From assembly GCA_017398805.1 (NCBI GenBank), contig JAFQEZ010000037.1, positions 1 to 38,335 on the forward strand: DNA of 38,335 bases. Direction: 5' to 3'. The notes below the pieces were generated by a model. The model was not told the DNA's origin, made no database searches, and saw only the letters and a list, made by a program, of their open reading frames with translations. Numbering within the stretch: the stretch's first letter is position 1; the number at the start of each line of letters is the position of its first letter. The translations under genes and the position numbers were made by a program. Positions 8,538 through 16,618 of the stretch are shown piece by piece. Source of the stretch: Bacteroidaceae bacterium. GTDB lineage: Bacteria > Bacteroidota > Bacteroidia > Bacteroidales > Bacteroidaceae.

Positions 8538-9506
8538 TTAAAACGCCGATGGCTTCAACAGCAGGCCCACAGTCTCAGCAAGCCCGAAGAGCAGGTTCAT
8601 GTTGTGTACGGCTGTTCCGCTTGCACCTTTGAGCAGGTTGTCTATTACCGATGTTATCAGCAACTTGTTGCCATGCTTCTCAAGGTGGATAAGGCACTTG
8701 TTGGTGTTTACCACCTGCTTGAGGTCAAGAGGAGTGTTTACGATATGAGTGAACGAGTCGCGGTCATAGTAGTGCTCGTAGAGCTTGTACAGTGTCTCGA
8801 TGTCAAGGTCGCATTTGACTACTATTGTAGCGAATATTCCGCGTGCGAAGCCACCGCGATAGGGGATAAAATCAATCTCACCGTCATAGTCGGGCTGCAA
8901 CTGCTTTATGCTCTGCATGATTTCGGGCAGGTGCTGATGCTCGAACGGCTTGTATATGCTTATATTGTCATTTCTCCAGCTGAAATGTGTAGTAGCCTGT
9001 GGCTTTACTCCTGCACCCGTGCTGCCTGTAATGGCATTGACCGAAATGTCTCCCTTAAGCAAATGTTCCTTTGCTAGTGGGAGCAGTCCGAGTTCGATGC
9101 ATGTCGCGAAGCAACCGGGGTTGGCTACAAAACGGCTCTTGCATGTGTTGCGACGGTTCAGCTCGGGCAGACCATATATGAAATCGTGGTCATTACCCTT
9201 TATGCGGTAGTCCATCGAGAGGTCTATTACCTTCAGTTCCTCGGGCAATACATGGCTCTCGAGGAACTTGCGTGTGTCACCATGTGCAGTACAGAAGAAG
9301 AGAAGGTCAATCTCCTCGAAAGACATCTCATCGGTGAAAAGCAGTTCTGTCTCACCATGCAATCCTGCATGTACGTCAACAATACGGTTACCTGCATTAC
9401 TGCTGCTGTGAACGAACTTTATCTCCACTTCGGGATGAATAAGCAACAGACGTATAAGTTCTCCTGCGGTGTAGCCCGCGCCTCCAATAATTCCTACTCG
9501 TATCAT
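8538..9506 (-). CDS. argC: N-acyl-gamma-glutamyl-phosphate reductase
   Basis: A 322-residue NADPH-dependent reductase. I use the ATG at 9506, which starts MIRVGIIGGAGYTAGEL: the Rossmann GxxGxxG motif lies at residues 8-14, as in other ArgC proteins. The longer frame upstream would run into argG. The catalytic cysteine is Cys132 in FVANPGCFAT. The C-terminal half contains the dimerisation domain (ATTHFSWRNDNISIY, FIPYRGGFARGIFATI). It reduces N-acyl-glutamyl phosphate to the semialdehyde, the step before ArgD. The start is 14 bp from the argG stop, consistent with an operon. Confidence 0.93.
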   Translation of the reverse strand: MIRVGIIGGAGYTAGELIRLLLIHPEVEIKFVHSSSNAGNRIVDVHAGLHGETELLFTDEMSFEEIDLLFFCTAHGDTRKFLESHVLPEELKVIDLSMDYRIKGNDHDFIYGLPELNRRNTCKSRFVANPGCFATCIELGLLPLAKEHLLKGDISVNAITGSTGAGVKPQATTHFSWRNDNISIYKPFEHQHLPEIMQSIKQLQPDYDGEIDFIPYRGGFARGIFATIVVKCDLDIETLYKLYEHYYDRDSFTHIVNTPLDLKQVVNTNKCLIHLEKHGNKLLITSVIDNLLKGASGTAVHNMNLLFGLAETVGLLLKPSAF

Positions 9507-9520
9507 ATATTGTTTTATAA

Positions 9521-10723
9521 TTATATCTTCTCGTCGGGGTGGTTGGCATAGTATGCGCGCAATGGTGTAGAGGTTACCTTTATGAATCCCTTTGCATCCT
9601 CTGCTGTCCAACCCTTCTGCACCTCGCCGTATTCGCCCAGTTTGTTCTTTACAAGGTCATTGGGGGAATCTACGCCTACTGTCTCAAAATGCTTGGGCAT
9701 CAGTTTGAGAATAGCTGTACCTGTAACATTTCTCTGTGAACTCTCCAGCATGGCCTCGATGTCGCGCATCACAGGCTCAAGGTACTGGCTCTCGTGCAGG
9801 AACATGCCGTACCAATTGGCTACCTGATCCTTCCAGTACTGCTGCCACTTGCTTAGAGTGTACTTCTCAAGGAACTTGTGTGCGGCAATGATGAGCATAG
9901 GTGCTGCAGCCTCAAAGCCTACACGTCCCTTGATGCCGATAATTGTGTCGCCCACATGCATGTCGCGGCCGATACCGTATGGTGCACCAATCTCCTCAAC
10001 CTTCTGTATCGCCTTGATGGGGTCATCGAAATTCTCCCCGTTCACGGCTTTCAGTTCACCCTTTTCGAATGTAAGGTGAAGTTCCTCTTCTCCCTCCTTC
10101 TCAACCTGCTTGAGATATGCACTGTCGGGCAATCCTTGCTTTGAGTCAAGAATCTCGCCACCACAGATTGATGTTCCCCACAGGCCTACGTTGTATGAAT
10201 ATTTCAGCTTGGCAAAATCAGCCTTGAAACCATGCTCGTTCAGGTAGTTTACCTCAAATTCGCGTGTCAGTGTCATGTCGCGTGTGAGTGTGATAATCTC
10301 AACTCCCGGGGCGCAGACAAGGAATGTCATGTCAAAGCGTATCTGGTCATTACCGGCACCGGTAGAACCGTGTGCTATTGCATCGGCTCCGATTTCGTTT
10401 GCGTATCTCGCTATGGCAAGTGCCTGGAATATTCTCTCCGAGGATACTGAAATGGGGTATGTGCCGTTACGAAGCACATTGCCGTATATCATGTAACGCA
10501 GGCTCTTTTCGTAATATTCCCTTGTCACGTCGATTGTGACATACTCCTTTGCGCCCAACTTGTAGGCATTTTCTTCATTCTGTCTCAGTTGTTCAGGGCT
10601 GAAACCGCCTGTGTCGGCACATGCTGCATATACCTCGTAGCCTTTCTCTTTGGCGAGGTACATTACCGTGAATGATGTATCGAGTCCGCCGCTGAATGCG
10701 ACAACAACTTTCTTCTTTTCCAT
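9521..10723 (-). CDS. argG: Argininosuccinate synthase
   Basis: A 400-residue ArgG. The start at 10723 gives MEKKKVVVAFSGGLDTSFTV with the ATP-pyrophosphatase loop SGGLDTS at 11-17. Further family blocks are GSTGAGNDQIRFD, the citrulline/aspartate binding SICGGEILD, and GRVGFEAAAPM. It joins citrulline and aspartate with ATP to form argininosuccinate in the cytoplasm. It follows the GNAT gene after an 87-bp gap. In that gap, AGAATATATATCAT on the - strand (10768-10781) resembles the candidate ARG box before argR, so a second ArgR-controlled promoter is possible. Confidence 0.95.
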   Translation of the reverse strand: MEKKKVVVAFSGGLDTSFTVMYLAKEKGYEVYAACADTGGFSPEQLRQNEENAYKLGAKEYVTIDVTREYYEKSLRYMIYGNVLRNGTYPISVSSERIFQALAIARYANEIGADAIAHGSTGAGNDQIRFDMTFLVCAPGVEIITLTRDMTLTREFEVNYLNEHGFKADFAKLKYSYNVGLWGTSICGGEILDSKQGLPDSAYLKQVEKEGEEELHLTFEKGELKAVNGENFDDPIKAIQKVEEIGAPYGIGRDMHVGDTIIGIKGRVGFEAAAPMLIIAAHKFLEKYTLSKWQQYWKDQVANWYGMFLHESQYLEPVMRDIEAMLESSQRNVTGTAILKLMPKHFETVGVDSPNDLVKNKLGEYGEVQKGWTAEDAKGFIKVTSTPLRAYYANHPDEKI

Positions 10724-10810
10724 ATTCTGTTGTAAAGATATAAACAAACGTGCGAAATATAAAACTTATGATATATATTCTTCGTCTGTGTATGGATAAT
10801 CAATAGTTTA

Positions 10811-11377
10811 TCAGTTCTCCTTTTTATGCTTTGCCGGGTCGTAGAGCATGGCGGTGCATATGCAGTAGCGTCTGTCAGTACGCATCAACACGTCATGGTT
10901 CACGCATCCCTGACAACCTTTCCAGAAGGCCTCGTCATCCGTAAGCTCCGAGAAAGGCACGGGTACATAACCCAGTTCGGTGTTGATTTTCATCACAGCT
11001 CCACCGCTTGTGAGGCCGAACAGCTTTGCATTGGGCCACTTCTCTCTTGAAAGTTTGAATGCCCTTTGCTTGATACGTCTTGCCAATCCGTGTCCACGGA
11101 ATTTCTCTCTCACTATAAGTCCTGAGTTTGCGACATACTCTCTGTTGCCCCAGCTTTCGATGTAACAGAAACCGGCGAACTCCTCTCCTGCAAGTGCTAT
11201 GATTGCCTTGCCCTCCTTCATCTTCTGTGTCACATATTCATGTGTACGTTTGGCAATACCTGTACCGCGCACTTTCGCAGCAGCGCTTATGGTGTCAAGA
11301 ATCTCATCGACATATTTCTCGTGCGAGGCATTGGCGATAATTACCTCAATGCCGTCGTTGTATTCAATCTCTTCCAT
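10811..11377 (-). CDS. GNAT-family N-acyltransferase in the arginine operon
   Basis: A 188-residue single-domain GNAT protein. The acyl-CoA pyrophosphate loop is REKFRGHGLARRI (90-102), preceded by the beta-strand VANSGLIV, and a conserved LTSGGAVMKINTELGY block follows. The C-terminal 35 residues add two cysteine pairs (KGCQGCV, RYCICT), unusual for the fold and possibly a metal site. It sits 9 bp after argR and before argG. No classical ArgA or ArgJ is present in the window, so it is a candidate for the first acylation of glutamate (succinyl- or acetyl-CoA as donor). That role is inferred from position only; regulation or protein acetylation are alternatives. Confidence 0.75.
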   Translation of the reverse strand: MEEIEYNDGIEVIIANASHEKYVDEILDTISAAAKVRGTGIAKRTHEYVTQKMKEGKAIIALAGEEFAGFCYIESWGNREYVANSGLIVREKFRGHGLARRIKQRAFKLSREKWPNAKLFGLTSGGAVMKINTELGYVPVPFSELTDDEAFWKGCQGCVNHDVLMRTDRRYCICTAMLYDPAKHKKEN

Positions 11378-11386
11378 CTTGTAGTG

Positions 11387-11869
11387 TCAAATATTCGGTA
11401 TGATGCTTCGCAGTGCCCTTAGCACTGCTGTATGTCCTGTCCCCTCAGCAATTATGAGCATCACTGTGTCGTCACCTGCTATTGTGCCGATTATTTCAGG
11501 GAAGTCGCAGTTGTCAATGTGGTAGGCCAGTGTGCCGGCATAGCTTGGCTTTGTATGTATCACAGCGATATTGCCCGAGAATTTTATCGATAGATAGCCG
11601 GCTGTTTCCTGTATAACTGCAGCCGGGCGCATTTCTCCCTGTTCGCCTTCGTGGCGGTATTGGCTGGGTCGAGGCAGGACATAGCGGTATTTTCCTTGTA
11701 CTCCTACGGTCTTTACTACGCGCAACTGATGCAAGTCGCGTGAGAGTGTTGCCTGTGTAAGTGTGAATCCCTCCTTTGCAAGCTCGTTGAGCATCTCCTC
11801 CTGGCTACCGATTTCTTGTGTTGACAGTATAAGACGGATAGCGTCAAGACGTGATTTCTTTACTTTCAT
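11387..11869 (-). CDS. argR: Arginine repressor ArgR
   Basis: A 160-residue ArgR/AhrC protein. The start at 11869 (MKVKKSRLDAIRLIL) gives the normal length; longer in-frame starts would swallow the promoter. The N-terminal winged helix spans ~1-70, with the recognition region TLTQATLSRDLHQLRVVK. The C-terminal oligomerisation and arginine-binding domain spans ~85-160, with the signature GTIAGDDTVMLI. With bound arginine, hexamers repress arginine synthesis genes. It is first in the arg cluster, and a candidate ARG box lies between its promoter and start codon, which suggests autoregulation of the whole operon. Confidence 0.95.
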   Translation of the reverse strand: MKVKKSRLDAIRLILSTQEIGSQEEMLNELAKEGFTLTQATLSRDLHQLRVVKTVGVQGKYRYVLPRPSQYRHEGEQGEMRPAAVIQETAGYLSIKFSGNIAVIHTKPSYAGTLAYHIDNCDFPEIIGTIAGDDTVMLIIAEGTGHTAVLRALRSIIPNI

Positions 11870-11872
11870 AAT

Positions 11873-11886
11873 TGCATATTTATTCT
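11873..11886 (-). promoter_or_regulatory. Candidate ARG box
   Basis: The - strand reads AGAATAAATATGCA, matching 12 of 14 positions of the general ARG box TGAATWWWWATTCA. It lies just downstream of the expected transcription start and 4 nt before the argR start codon, where a repressor would block initiation. The Bacteroidota consensus may differ from the one used here. Confidence 0.35.
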
Positions 11887-11895
11887 CTGTGTTTG

Positions 11896-11927
11896 CAAAA
11901 ATAGGTATATTTAAACAAAAAAACAAT
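11896..11927 (-). promoter_or_regulatory. Putative Bacteroides-type promoter of the arg operon
   Basis: On the - strand TATTTTTG (11903-11896) matches TAnnTTTG exactly. ATTG (11927-11924) is a one-mismatch -33 element with a 20-nt spacer. The predicted start is about 20 nt before argR. Confidence 0.55.
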
Positions 11928-11999
11928 GATGTTTTGCAATTATTTTACAAATTATTTCGGTTATATTGGAAAAATATGCATTTCATGGGCGCTTATATA

Positions 12000-12033
12000 A
12001 AAAATATGCAACAGCGCGCTGTTGCATATTTTT
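12000..12033 (-). terminator. Perfect 34-bp palindrome, terminator of ino1
   Basis: AAAAATATGCAACAGCG at 12000-12016 is followed without spacer by its exact reverse complement at 12017-12033. Read on the - strand it comes 28 bp after the ino1 stop and ends in a T-run, as an intrinsic terminator should. Its perfect symmetry would also let it work on the + strand. Confidence 0.75.
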
Positions 12034-12061
12034 GTATTGTAATGCCCTTTCAGGTGTCCTA

Positions 12062-13360
12062 TCAATCAAGCTCCTGGTCGGCCTCGTAGCCCGCGAACTC
12101 ACGAATCTTGTTCTTGAGCATCGCGAACTGCTTGAAGAGGTCGTGAACGGGTTTCTCGCCGTCCTTGTGCATAGGTGCCTTGCAGTAGAACGACATGAAC
12201 TCCTGGATACCGTACTCGCCGGCGCGCTGTGCAATGTCGCTGAAGAGGATGAGGTCAAGCACCAGCGGAGCTGCAAGGATAGAGTCACGGCAGAGGAAGT
12301 TAACCTTTATTGTCATGGGGTAGCCCATCCAACCGAAGATGTCGATGTTGTCCCAGCTCTCCTTCTCGTCGCCGCGTGGCGGGTAGTAGTTGATGCGCAC
12401 CTTGTGGTACATATCGTTGTAGAGCTCGGGGTATACGTCGCTGTCGAGAATATTCTCCAGTGCAGATGTCTTGCTCACACGCTTGGTCTCGAAGTTCTCG
12501 GGGTTGTCAAGCACCACGCCGTCGCGGTTGCCGAGGATATTTGTCGAGAACCAGCCTCTGACGCCAAGCTGGCGTGTGAAGAACGCAGGTGCAAGCACTG
12601 TCTTCATCATTGTCTGTCCGCTCTTGAAGTCCTTGCCGGTGATTGGAGTCTTAGTCTCCTCGGCAAGCTCCCACATTGCAGGAATGTCCACACAGAGGTT
12701 AGGTGCACCCATCACAAATGGACAACCCTCGCGCATTGCCGCATATGCGTAGCACATACTCGGTGCTACGTTTGCCTTGTCATCGGACTTCATCGCAGCC
12801 TCGAATGCTGCTACGCTGCCGTGTACCTCGTCGTTGCGCTTGATGAACTTCTCGGTGCTGGCAATCCATATTACCACCACGCGCTCGCAACCGTTTTCTG
12901 CCTTGAAGCTGCGGATATCCTCGCGCAGCTGCTCTGTCATCTCCCAGCGCGTACCGCTCTTTACGTTAGGACCGTCGATGTTGCTTGCGTAGCTCTTGTC
13001 GAAGAGTGCCTTGTATGGGCGTATTGCGCGGAGTTCATCCTTTACCGGGTCAATATCTCTCTGTTTGAGCACGTCGGCCTTTATAGCCGCATCATATGCA
13101 TCGTCCTCATAGAGATCCCATGCTCCGAACACAATGTCGCCTAGGTCGGCTACAGGAACAATATCCTTTACCTCCTTGTAGCACTTCTCGCTTCCCTTGC
13201 CAACACGCATAATGCCCTCACAGGCAAATGAGCCCACAGGCTTTGCAAGTCCTTTACGTGCCATCAATGTTCCTATAATTGTAGTCGTCGTTACGGCTCC
13301 AAGTCCAACACACATTACTCCCAATTTGCCGTTTGCCGGCTTTACTTTACACTCTCTCAT
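12062..13360 (-). CDS. ino1: Inositol-3-phosphate synthase
   Basis: A 432-residue myo-inositol-1-phosphate synthase. I use the ATG at 13360 (MRECKVKPANGKLGVMCVGL). The NAD-binding loop is GLGAVTTTTIIG (about 19-30), and the family block NFLCRDSILAAPLVLDLI lies near 350-367. It cyclises glucose-6-phosphate to inositol-3-phosphate with NAD+ as a recycling cofactor. In gut Bacteroidota this is the entry to inositol lipids, normally in a cluster with phosphatidylinositol-phosphate synthase and phosphatase genes. Those partners are not in this window. The gene is separated from lpdA by 342 bp of repeats and ends at a strong terminator, so it may be transcribed alone. Confidence 0.93.
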   Translation of the reverse strand: MRECKVKPANGKLGVMCVGLGAVTTTTIIGTLMARKGLAKPVGSFACEGIMRVGKGSEKCYKEVKDIVPVADLGDIVFGAWDLYEDDAYDAAIKADVLKQRDIDPVKDELRAIRPYKALFDKSYASNIDGPNVKSGTRWEMTEQLREDIRSFKAENGCERVVVIWIASTEKFIKRNDEVHGSVAAFEAAMKSDDKANVAPSMCYAYAAMREGCPFVMGAPNLCVDIPAMWELAEETKTPITGKDFKSGQTMMKTVLAPAFFTRQLGVRGWFSTNILGNRDGVVLDNPENFETKRVSKTSALENILDSDVYPELYNDMYHKVRINYYPPRGDEKESWDNIDIFGWMGYPMTIKVNFLCRDSILAAPLVLDLILFSDIAQRAGEYGIQEFMSFYCKAPMHKDGEKPVHDLFKQFAMLKNKIREFAGYEADQELD

Positions 13361-13466
13361 ATCTGTTTTTTCTTTTATTAGGCAAAATAATCGCTTTTTA
13401 TTGAACAAACCTAAAAATTAGACAAAATGTTCCCCTAATTTTTATAAAATTAATGTTTTTGGGGGG

Positions 13467-13706
13467 GTAATGTTTAATGTTTAGAGTTTAATGTTTAATG
13501 AGGCTGGATAACCATTATACCTTAAACACTCCACCTCAAACATTCATTCCACATTAAACTTTACACCTTAAACGTGTTTATTGTTTATTGTTTAGAGTTT
13601 AATGTTTAATGGACTTGTTATTCATTCCACATTAAACATTCCACCTTAAACATTCATTCCACATTAAACATTCCACCTTAAACGTTCATTCCACATTAAA
13701 CTTTAC
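13467..13706. repeat. Period-7 low-complexity region between lpdA and ino1
   Basis: Two + strand blocks of heptamers of the type TAATGTT/TAGAGTT occur at 13468-13500 and 13576-13610 (GTTTATT, GTTTAGA, GTTTAAT). They are followed by reverse-complement-like blocks (TTAAACA, TTCCACC) up to 13706. The halves can pair into long AT-rich hairpins. The region runs into the lpdA stop codon, whose TAA is part of the repeat. Together with 13361-13466 (AT-rich, with a G7 run at 13461) it fills the gap; I see no gene in it. Confidence 0.8.
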
Positions 13707-15046
13707 ATCAATGCCTCCTTGATAATTTCGCTCACCGTGGGGTGGGGGAATACAGTGCGGCGCAACTGCTCTACTGTGAGGCCGTTGGTTATTGCCATAC
13801 ATGCAGCGCAGATGAATTCGCTGCAGGGGTTGCCCAGCATGTGCACGCCAAGCACCTTGCTGTCGGGTGCAACCAGAATCTTGCATAGTCCCATCTGTCC
13901 TTCGTTCTCTGCAACGAATCGGCCGGCGTATGTCATAGGCAGTTTGTGCAGGGTATATTCCACGCCCTCTTTTGTTGCCTGCTCCTCGGTAAGGCCCACG
14001 CTGCTTACCTCGGGGTTGGTGTATACCACGCCGGGGATAGCATTGTACTCCATACGGTCCTCAATACCAAGCATGTGGTTCACGGCAACCTCGGCCTCGC
14101 GGCTTGCGGTGTGCGCGAGCAATGAAAAGCCGGTGACATCGCCTGCTGCGTAAACGTTGGGTAGGCTTGTCTGCATGACCTCATTCACCTTTATTCCGCG
14201 CTCAACCTCTACAGCGATGTTCTCAAGGCCGAAGCCTTTGAGCACAGGACGTCGGCCAACGCTCATCAGAATCTTGTCACCCTGTACCTGCAGTTCATTG
14301 CCCTCAATGTCGGTGTAGTGTACGGTGTTGCCCTCAACGCGTGTAACCTTGCATTGCAGGCAGAACTTCACACCGCGCTTTGCATATATCCCGCGTAGCA
14401 TCTCGCTCACCTCCTTGTCCATTCCGCCAAGAATTTCGGGGAGCATCTCAATCACGGTAACCTCTATTCCAAGGCTGTTGAAAAGGCTTGCGAACTCCAT
14501 TCCGATGACGCCGCCGCCAATCACCACAAGACTCTCGGGCGCCTGGGTCAGCGCAAGCATCTCGCGGTTGGTGAGCACCGCCTCATTGCCTTCTACACCG
14601 GGAATAGGCGGAACAAAAGCCTCGCTTCCGGTGCAGATGAGCAGCTTTGCTGCCTCGTATGTCTGCTCGCCACAGCTGATGCAAACGGCATTCGCATCAC
14701 CGCTGTTGATGAATGCCTCGCCGCGCACAACCTCAACGTTATGCGCCTCCATCTTCATCTTTATGCCGGCAACCAGCTTGCGCACAACCTTTGTCTTGCG
14801 GTCGGCCATCTTCTTGTACTCGTATGTTACATCGGCAGCTGTGATACCGTACTTCTTCCCGCCTGTAGCGTGGTCATACATCTTTGCACTGTAGAGCAGT
14901 GTCTTTGTGGGTATACAGCCCTCGTTGAGGCACACGCCACCAAGCTCACGCTTCTCGAAAAGAATCACCTTCAGACCTCTTGCGCCTGCATTCTCGGCAG
15001 CCACATAACCGGCAGGGCCACCGCCAATAATTGCCAAATCGTACAT
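13703..15046 (-). CDS. lpdA: Dihydrolipoyl dehydrogenase
   Basis: A 447-residue flavoprotein disulfide reductase. The FAD Rossmann motif GGGPAGYVAAENAG is at 8-21, and the redox disulfide is Cys39/Cys44 in GGVCLNEGCIPTKTLL. The NAD-binding motif VVIGGGVIGMEFAS lies in the middle, and AGDVTG marks the second FAD contact. The catalytic His435-Glu440 pair sits in HPTVSE near the C-terminus. It reoxidises dihydrolipoamide of 2-oxoacid dehydrogenase or glycine cleavage complexes, passing electrons to NAD+. No E1/E2 or gcv genes lie beside it, so the partner complex is not shown. It starts 16 bp after the upstream exported protein and could be co-transcribed with it. Confidence 0.95.
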   Translation of the reverse strand: MYDLAIIGGGPAGYVAAENAGARGLKVILFEKRELGGVCLNEGCIPTKTLLYSAKMYDHATGGKKYGITAADVTYEYKKMADRKTKVVRKLVAGIKMKMEAHNVEVVRGEAFINSGDANAVCISCGEQTYEAAKLLICTGSEAFVPPIPGVEGNEAVLTNREMLALTQAPESLVVIGGGVIGMEFASLFNSLGIEVTVIEMLPEILGGMDKEVSEMLRGIYAKRGVKFCLQCKVTRVEGNTVHYTDIEGNELQVQGDKILMSVGRRPVLKGFGLENIAVEVERGIKVNEVMQTSLPNVYAAGDVTGFSLLAHTASREAEVAVNHMLGIEDRMEYNAIPGVVYTNPEVSSVGLTEEQATKEGVEYTLHKLPMTYAGRFVAENEGQMGLCKILVAPDSKVLGVHMLGNPCSEFICAACMAITNGLTVEQLRRTVFPHPTVSEIIKEALM

Positions 15047-15062
15047 ATAACCAATTTTATAT

Positions 15063-16094
15063 TTATTGTTCGTTCTCTGTCATATAATCAATTGTGCCCT
15101 CAAAAAGCTCCAACGCCTCCTTTATGCCCTCAGCATACAATTTGCTGTCACTTTCGTATAGTCCGCCAATACCATTGTAATCGGTAAAGTCATCTATCAC
15201 CCAATTGCCATTCTCTAATACAAGGTCCAGCCTTATCTTTGACGTGTATCTCTTCTCCCCTTCGGGCGTTTGCCATGTGTCAGTCGATATCACGTCGGCA
15301 ACAGCCTTTGAAGGGCTTGTGACTTTTATGCAGTCTATTTTATATTCCAGTTTATTCCAATCCTGTAGGCGAATCCAGCAATCTTTGCCTATAATCATTT
15401 CGCCCAGTTTTTCCTCCCAATAACCTATCTCGTTGTAGAGTTTCAGGTACTGTCGCGAAAGGTACCTGTCGAGTGCCCCGGTGTTCGGGCTGTCGTCGGC
15501 TGCAATCTCTGCTACCTCACTGTATATCTTCTCAAGGCGTTTGGCAATCATGGCTGTGTCAGCACGTGTCCCGGCTTCGACAATATCGGGCAAAGCTTTC
15601 TTCATGAATTCAAGGTCGCTCTCTTCACCCGGTGATTGAAAATCGTAAATGCGCCACTCTCCATTCTCCTCGGTCACAAAAACAATACGCACCGTTTCCC
15701 ATTCTTTCTCCTCATATTCCCGGCAGAAGAAGCTTGCTGTCACAGTCGCGCTGTATCGCTTGTCGTCTGCAATCTTGTGCACATTGCCTATGCTGAATCT
15801 GATGCTGTCAAAATAATCCTGACAACCAAGAAACAGGTCGTAGCCACCACCGCCAAAGTGCAGAAGACATTCATTGGTTCTGTTTTCCCAACGGCGTATC
15901 TCGTTGTAAAACTCGCGGAATTTTCGCGAGCACTGTTTTTCAACGAGCATTTCGTAATCCCCGCTTGCCGTGTTGCCCATATCTGCAACCTTGCCGTAGA
16001 AATTTTCCAGGAAGGTCTGCACCTCCTTTTCCTGCTGCGAGAAAACAGGTAATGCCGAAAATGTAAAAGCAATGATAAAGGCAAGCCTTTTCAT
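15063..16094 (-). CDS. Exported protein with internally duplicated DUF3828-like domain
   Basis: A 343-residue protein. The ATG at 16094 gives a standard signal peptide (MKRLAFIIAFTFSALPVFSQ); an in-frame ATG at 16118 is possible, and its surroundings repeat those of the second start. The mature protein is two copies of one domain, ~22-156 and ~183-308. Each has an FY or IYSEV helix, then KFREFYNEIRRWE versus YLKLYNEIGYWEE, a strand block ending DSIRF versus YKIDC, and ENGEWRIYDF versus ENGNWVIDDF. The pattern resembles DUF3828/NTF2-like lipoprotein domains of Bacteroidales. Function unknown. It precedes lpdA by 16 bp but has no evident link to it. Confidence 0.75.
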   Translation of the reverse strand: MKRLAFIIAFTFSALPVFSQQEKEVQTFLENFYGKVADMGNTASGDYEMLVEKQCSRKFREFYNEIRRWENRTNECLLHFGGGGYDLFLGCQDYFDSIRFSIGNVHKIADDKRYSATVTASFFCREYEEKEWETVRIVFVTEENGEWRIYDFQSPGEESDLEFMKKALPDIVEAGTRADTAMIAKRLEKIYSEVAEIAADDSPNTGALDRYLSRQYLKLYNEIGYWEEKLGEMIIGKDCWIRLQDWNKLEYKIDCIKVTSPSKAVADVISTDTWQTPEGEKRYTSKIRLDLVLENGNWVIDDFTDYNGIGGLYESDSKLYAEGIKEALELFEGTIDYMTENEQ

Positions 16095-16178
16095 AATAAA
16101 TAATCTTGCAATTTTCATAATAAATACTCTTACATAATATTTCTATCTCTTTCCACGTAACTCGGTCGTGTACTCTTG

Positions 16179-16210
16179 CAAACTTACGGAAAAAAGTTCT
16201 TTTCTACAAT
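16179..16210 (-). promoter_or_regulatory. Putative Bacteroides-type promoter upstream of the duplicated-domain protein
   Basis: TAAGTTTG on the - strand (16186-16179) fits TAnnTTTG exactly. ATTG (16210-16207) is 20 nt upstream, the same geometry as the argR promoter. The leader to the start at 16094 would be about 80 nt. Confidence 0.5.
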
Positions 16211-16316
16211 AGCTTGTATTCCCAAAAAACAGGACTTCTCATTGCCTTTAGCCCTTCCGGGCGGTGAACTATCTTTCTGGGGCTTTAGCATTTTAATCTT
16301 GAGCAACTGCGAAATA

Positions 16317-16346
16317 CGAGATTCTTCACATACGTTCAGAATGACA
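16317..16346. repeat. Dispersed GTCATTCTGA...GAATCTC repeat, short copy
   Basis: On the - strand it reads GTCATTCTGAACG, then TATGTGAAGAATCTCGT. It directly abuts the hairpin element at 16362. The stretch 16211-16316 before it holds a CCCTTCCGGGCGG segment but nothing I can name. Confidence 0.65.
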
Positions 16347-16361
16347 AAACAACGTTTTGTT

Positions 16362-16443
16362 ATCGACGAGTTTTGCAGCAACAGGTCAAACGTAGCATAG
16401 CCGTAGGTTATGCCGTTTGGGTTGCGAAAAGCAAAACGAATCA
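16362..16443 (-). repeat. 82-bp covarying hairpin element, copy F
   Basis: The - strand copy is nearly identical to the one at 25766-25848. It has CTCG-type borders, outer helix GTTTTGC/GCAAAAC, then GCAAC/GTTGC, AACG/CGTT and GCATA/TATGC around a loop. It sits between two genes on the - strand. Confidence 0.75.
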
Positions 16444-16460
16444 ATGACCTTTTTTTTGTT

Positions 16461-16590
16461 ATCGACGAGTTTTGCAGCAACAGGTCAAACGTAGCACTCC
16501 CACCCCTCCGCCAGTAAACTGGCACCTCCCCTCAGGCAGAGGAGGAATTTAACTTATGTCGTTTGGGTTGCGAAAAGCAAAACGAGTCAA
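16461..16590 (-). repeat. Covarying hairpin element, copy G, with apical insertion
   Basis: Same element and orientation as copy F, 17 bp away. The apical loop is replaced by about 58 bp (about 16497-16554) that begins CTCCCACCCCTCCGCCAG and ends GGAGGAATTTAACT. The insert has its own hairpin (CCTC...GAGG) and looks like a separate intergenic repeat nested in the loop. Confidence 0.7.
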
Positions 16591-16618
16591 TGATAGTGCA
16601 AATATAGAATGACAAAGT

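Noticed and set aside
11966-13144. Long open frame on the + strand over ino1
   Set aside because: It is the antisense shadow of a well-supported gene. The protein has no recognisable motif, is Cys/His/Val-rich from reversed codons, and crosses the palindromic terminator.
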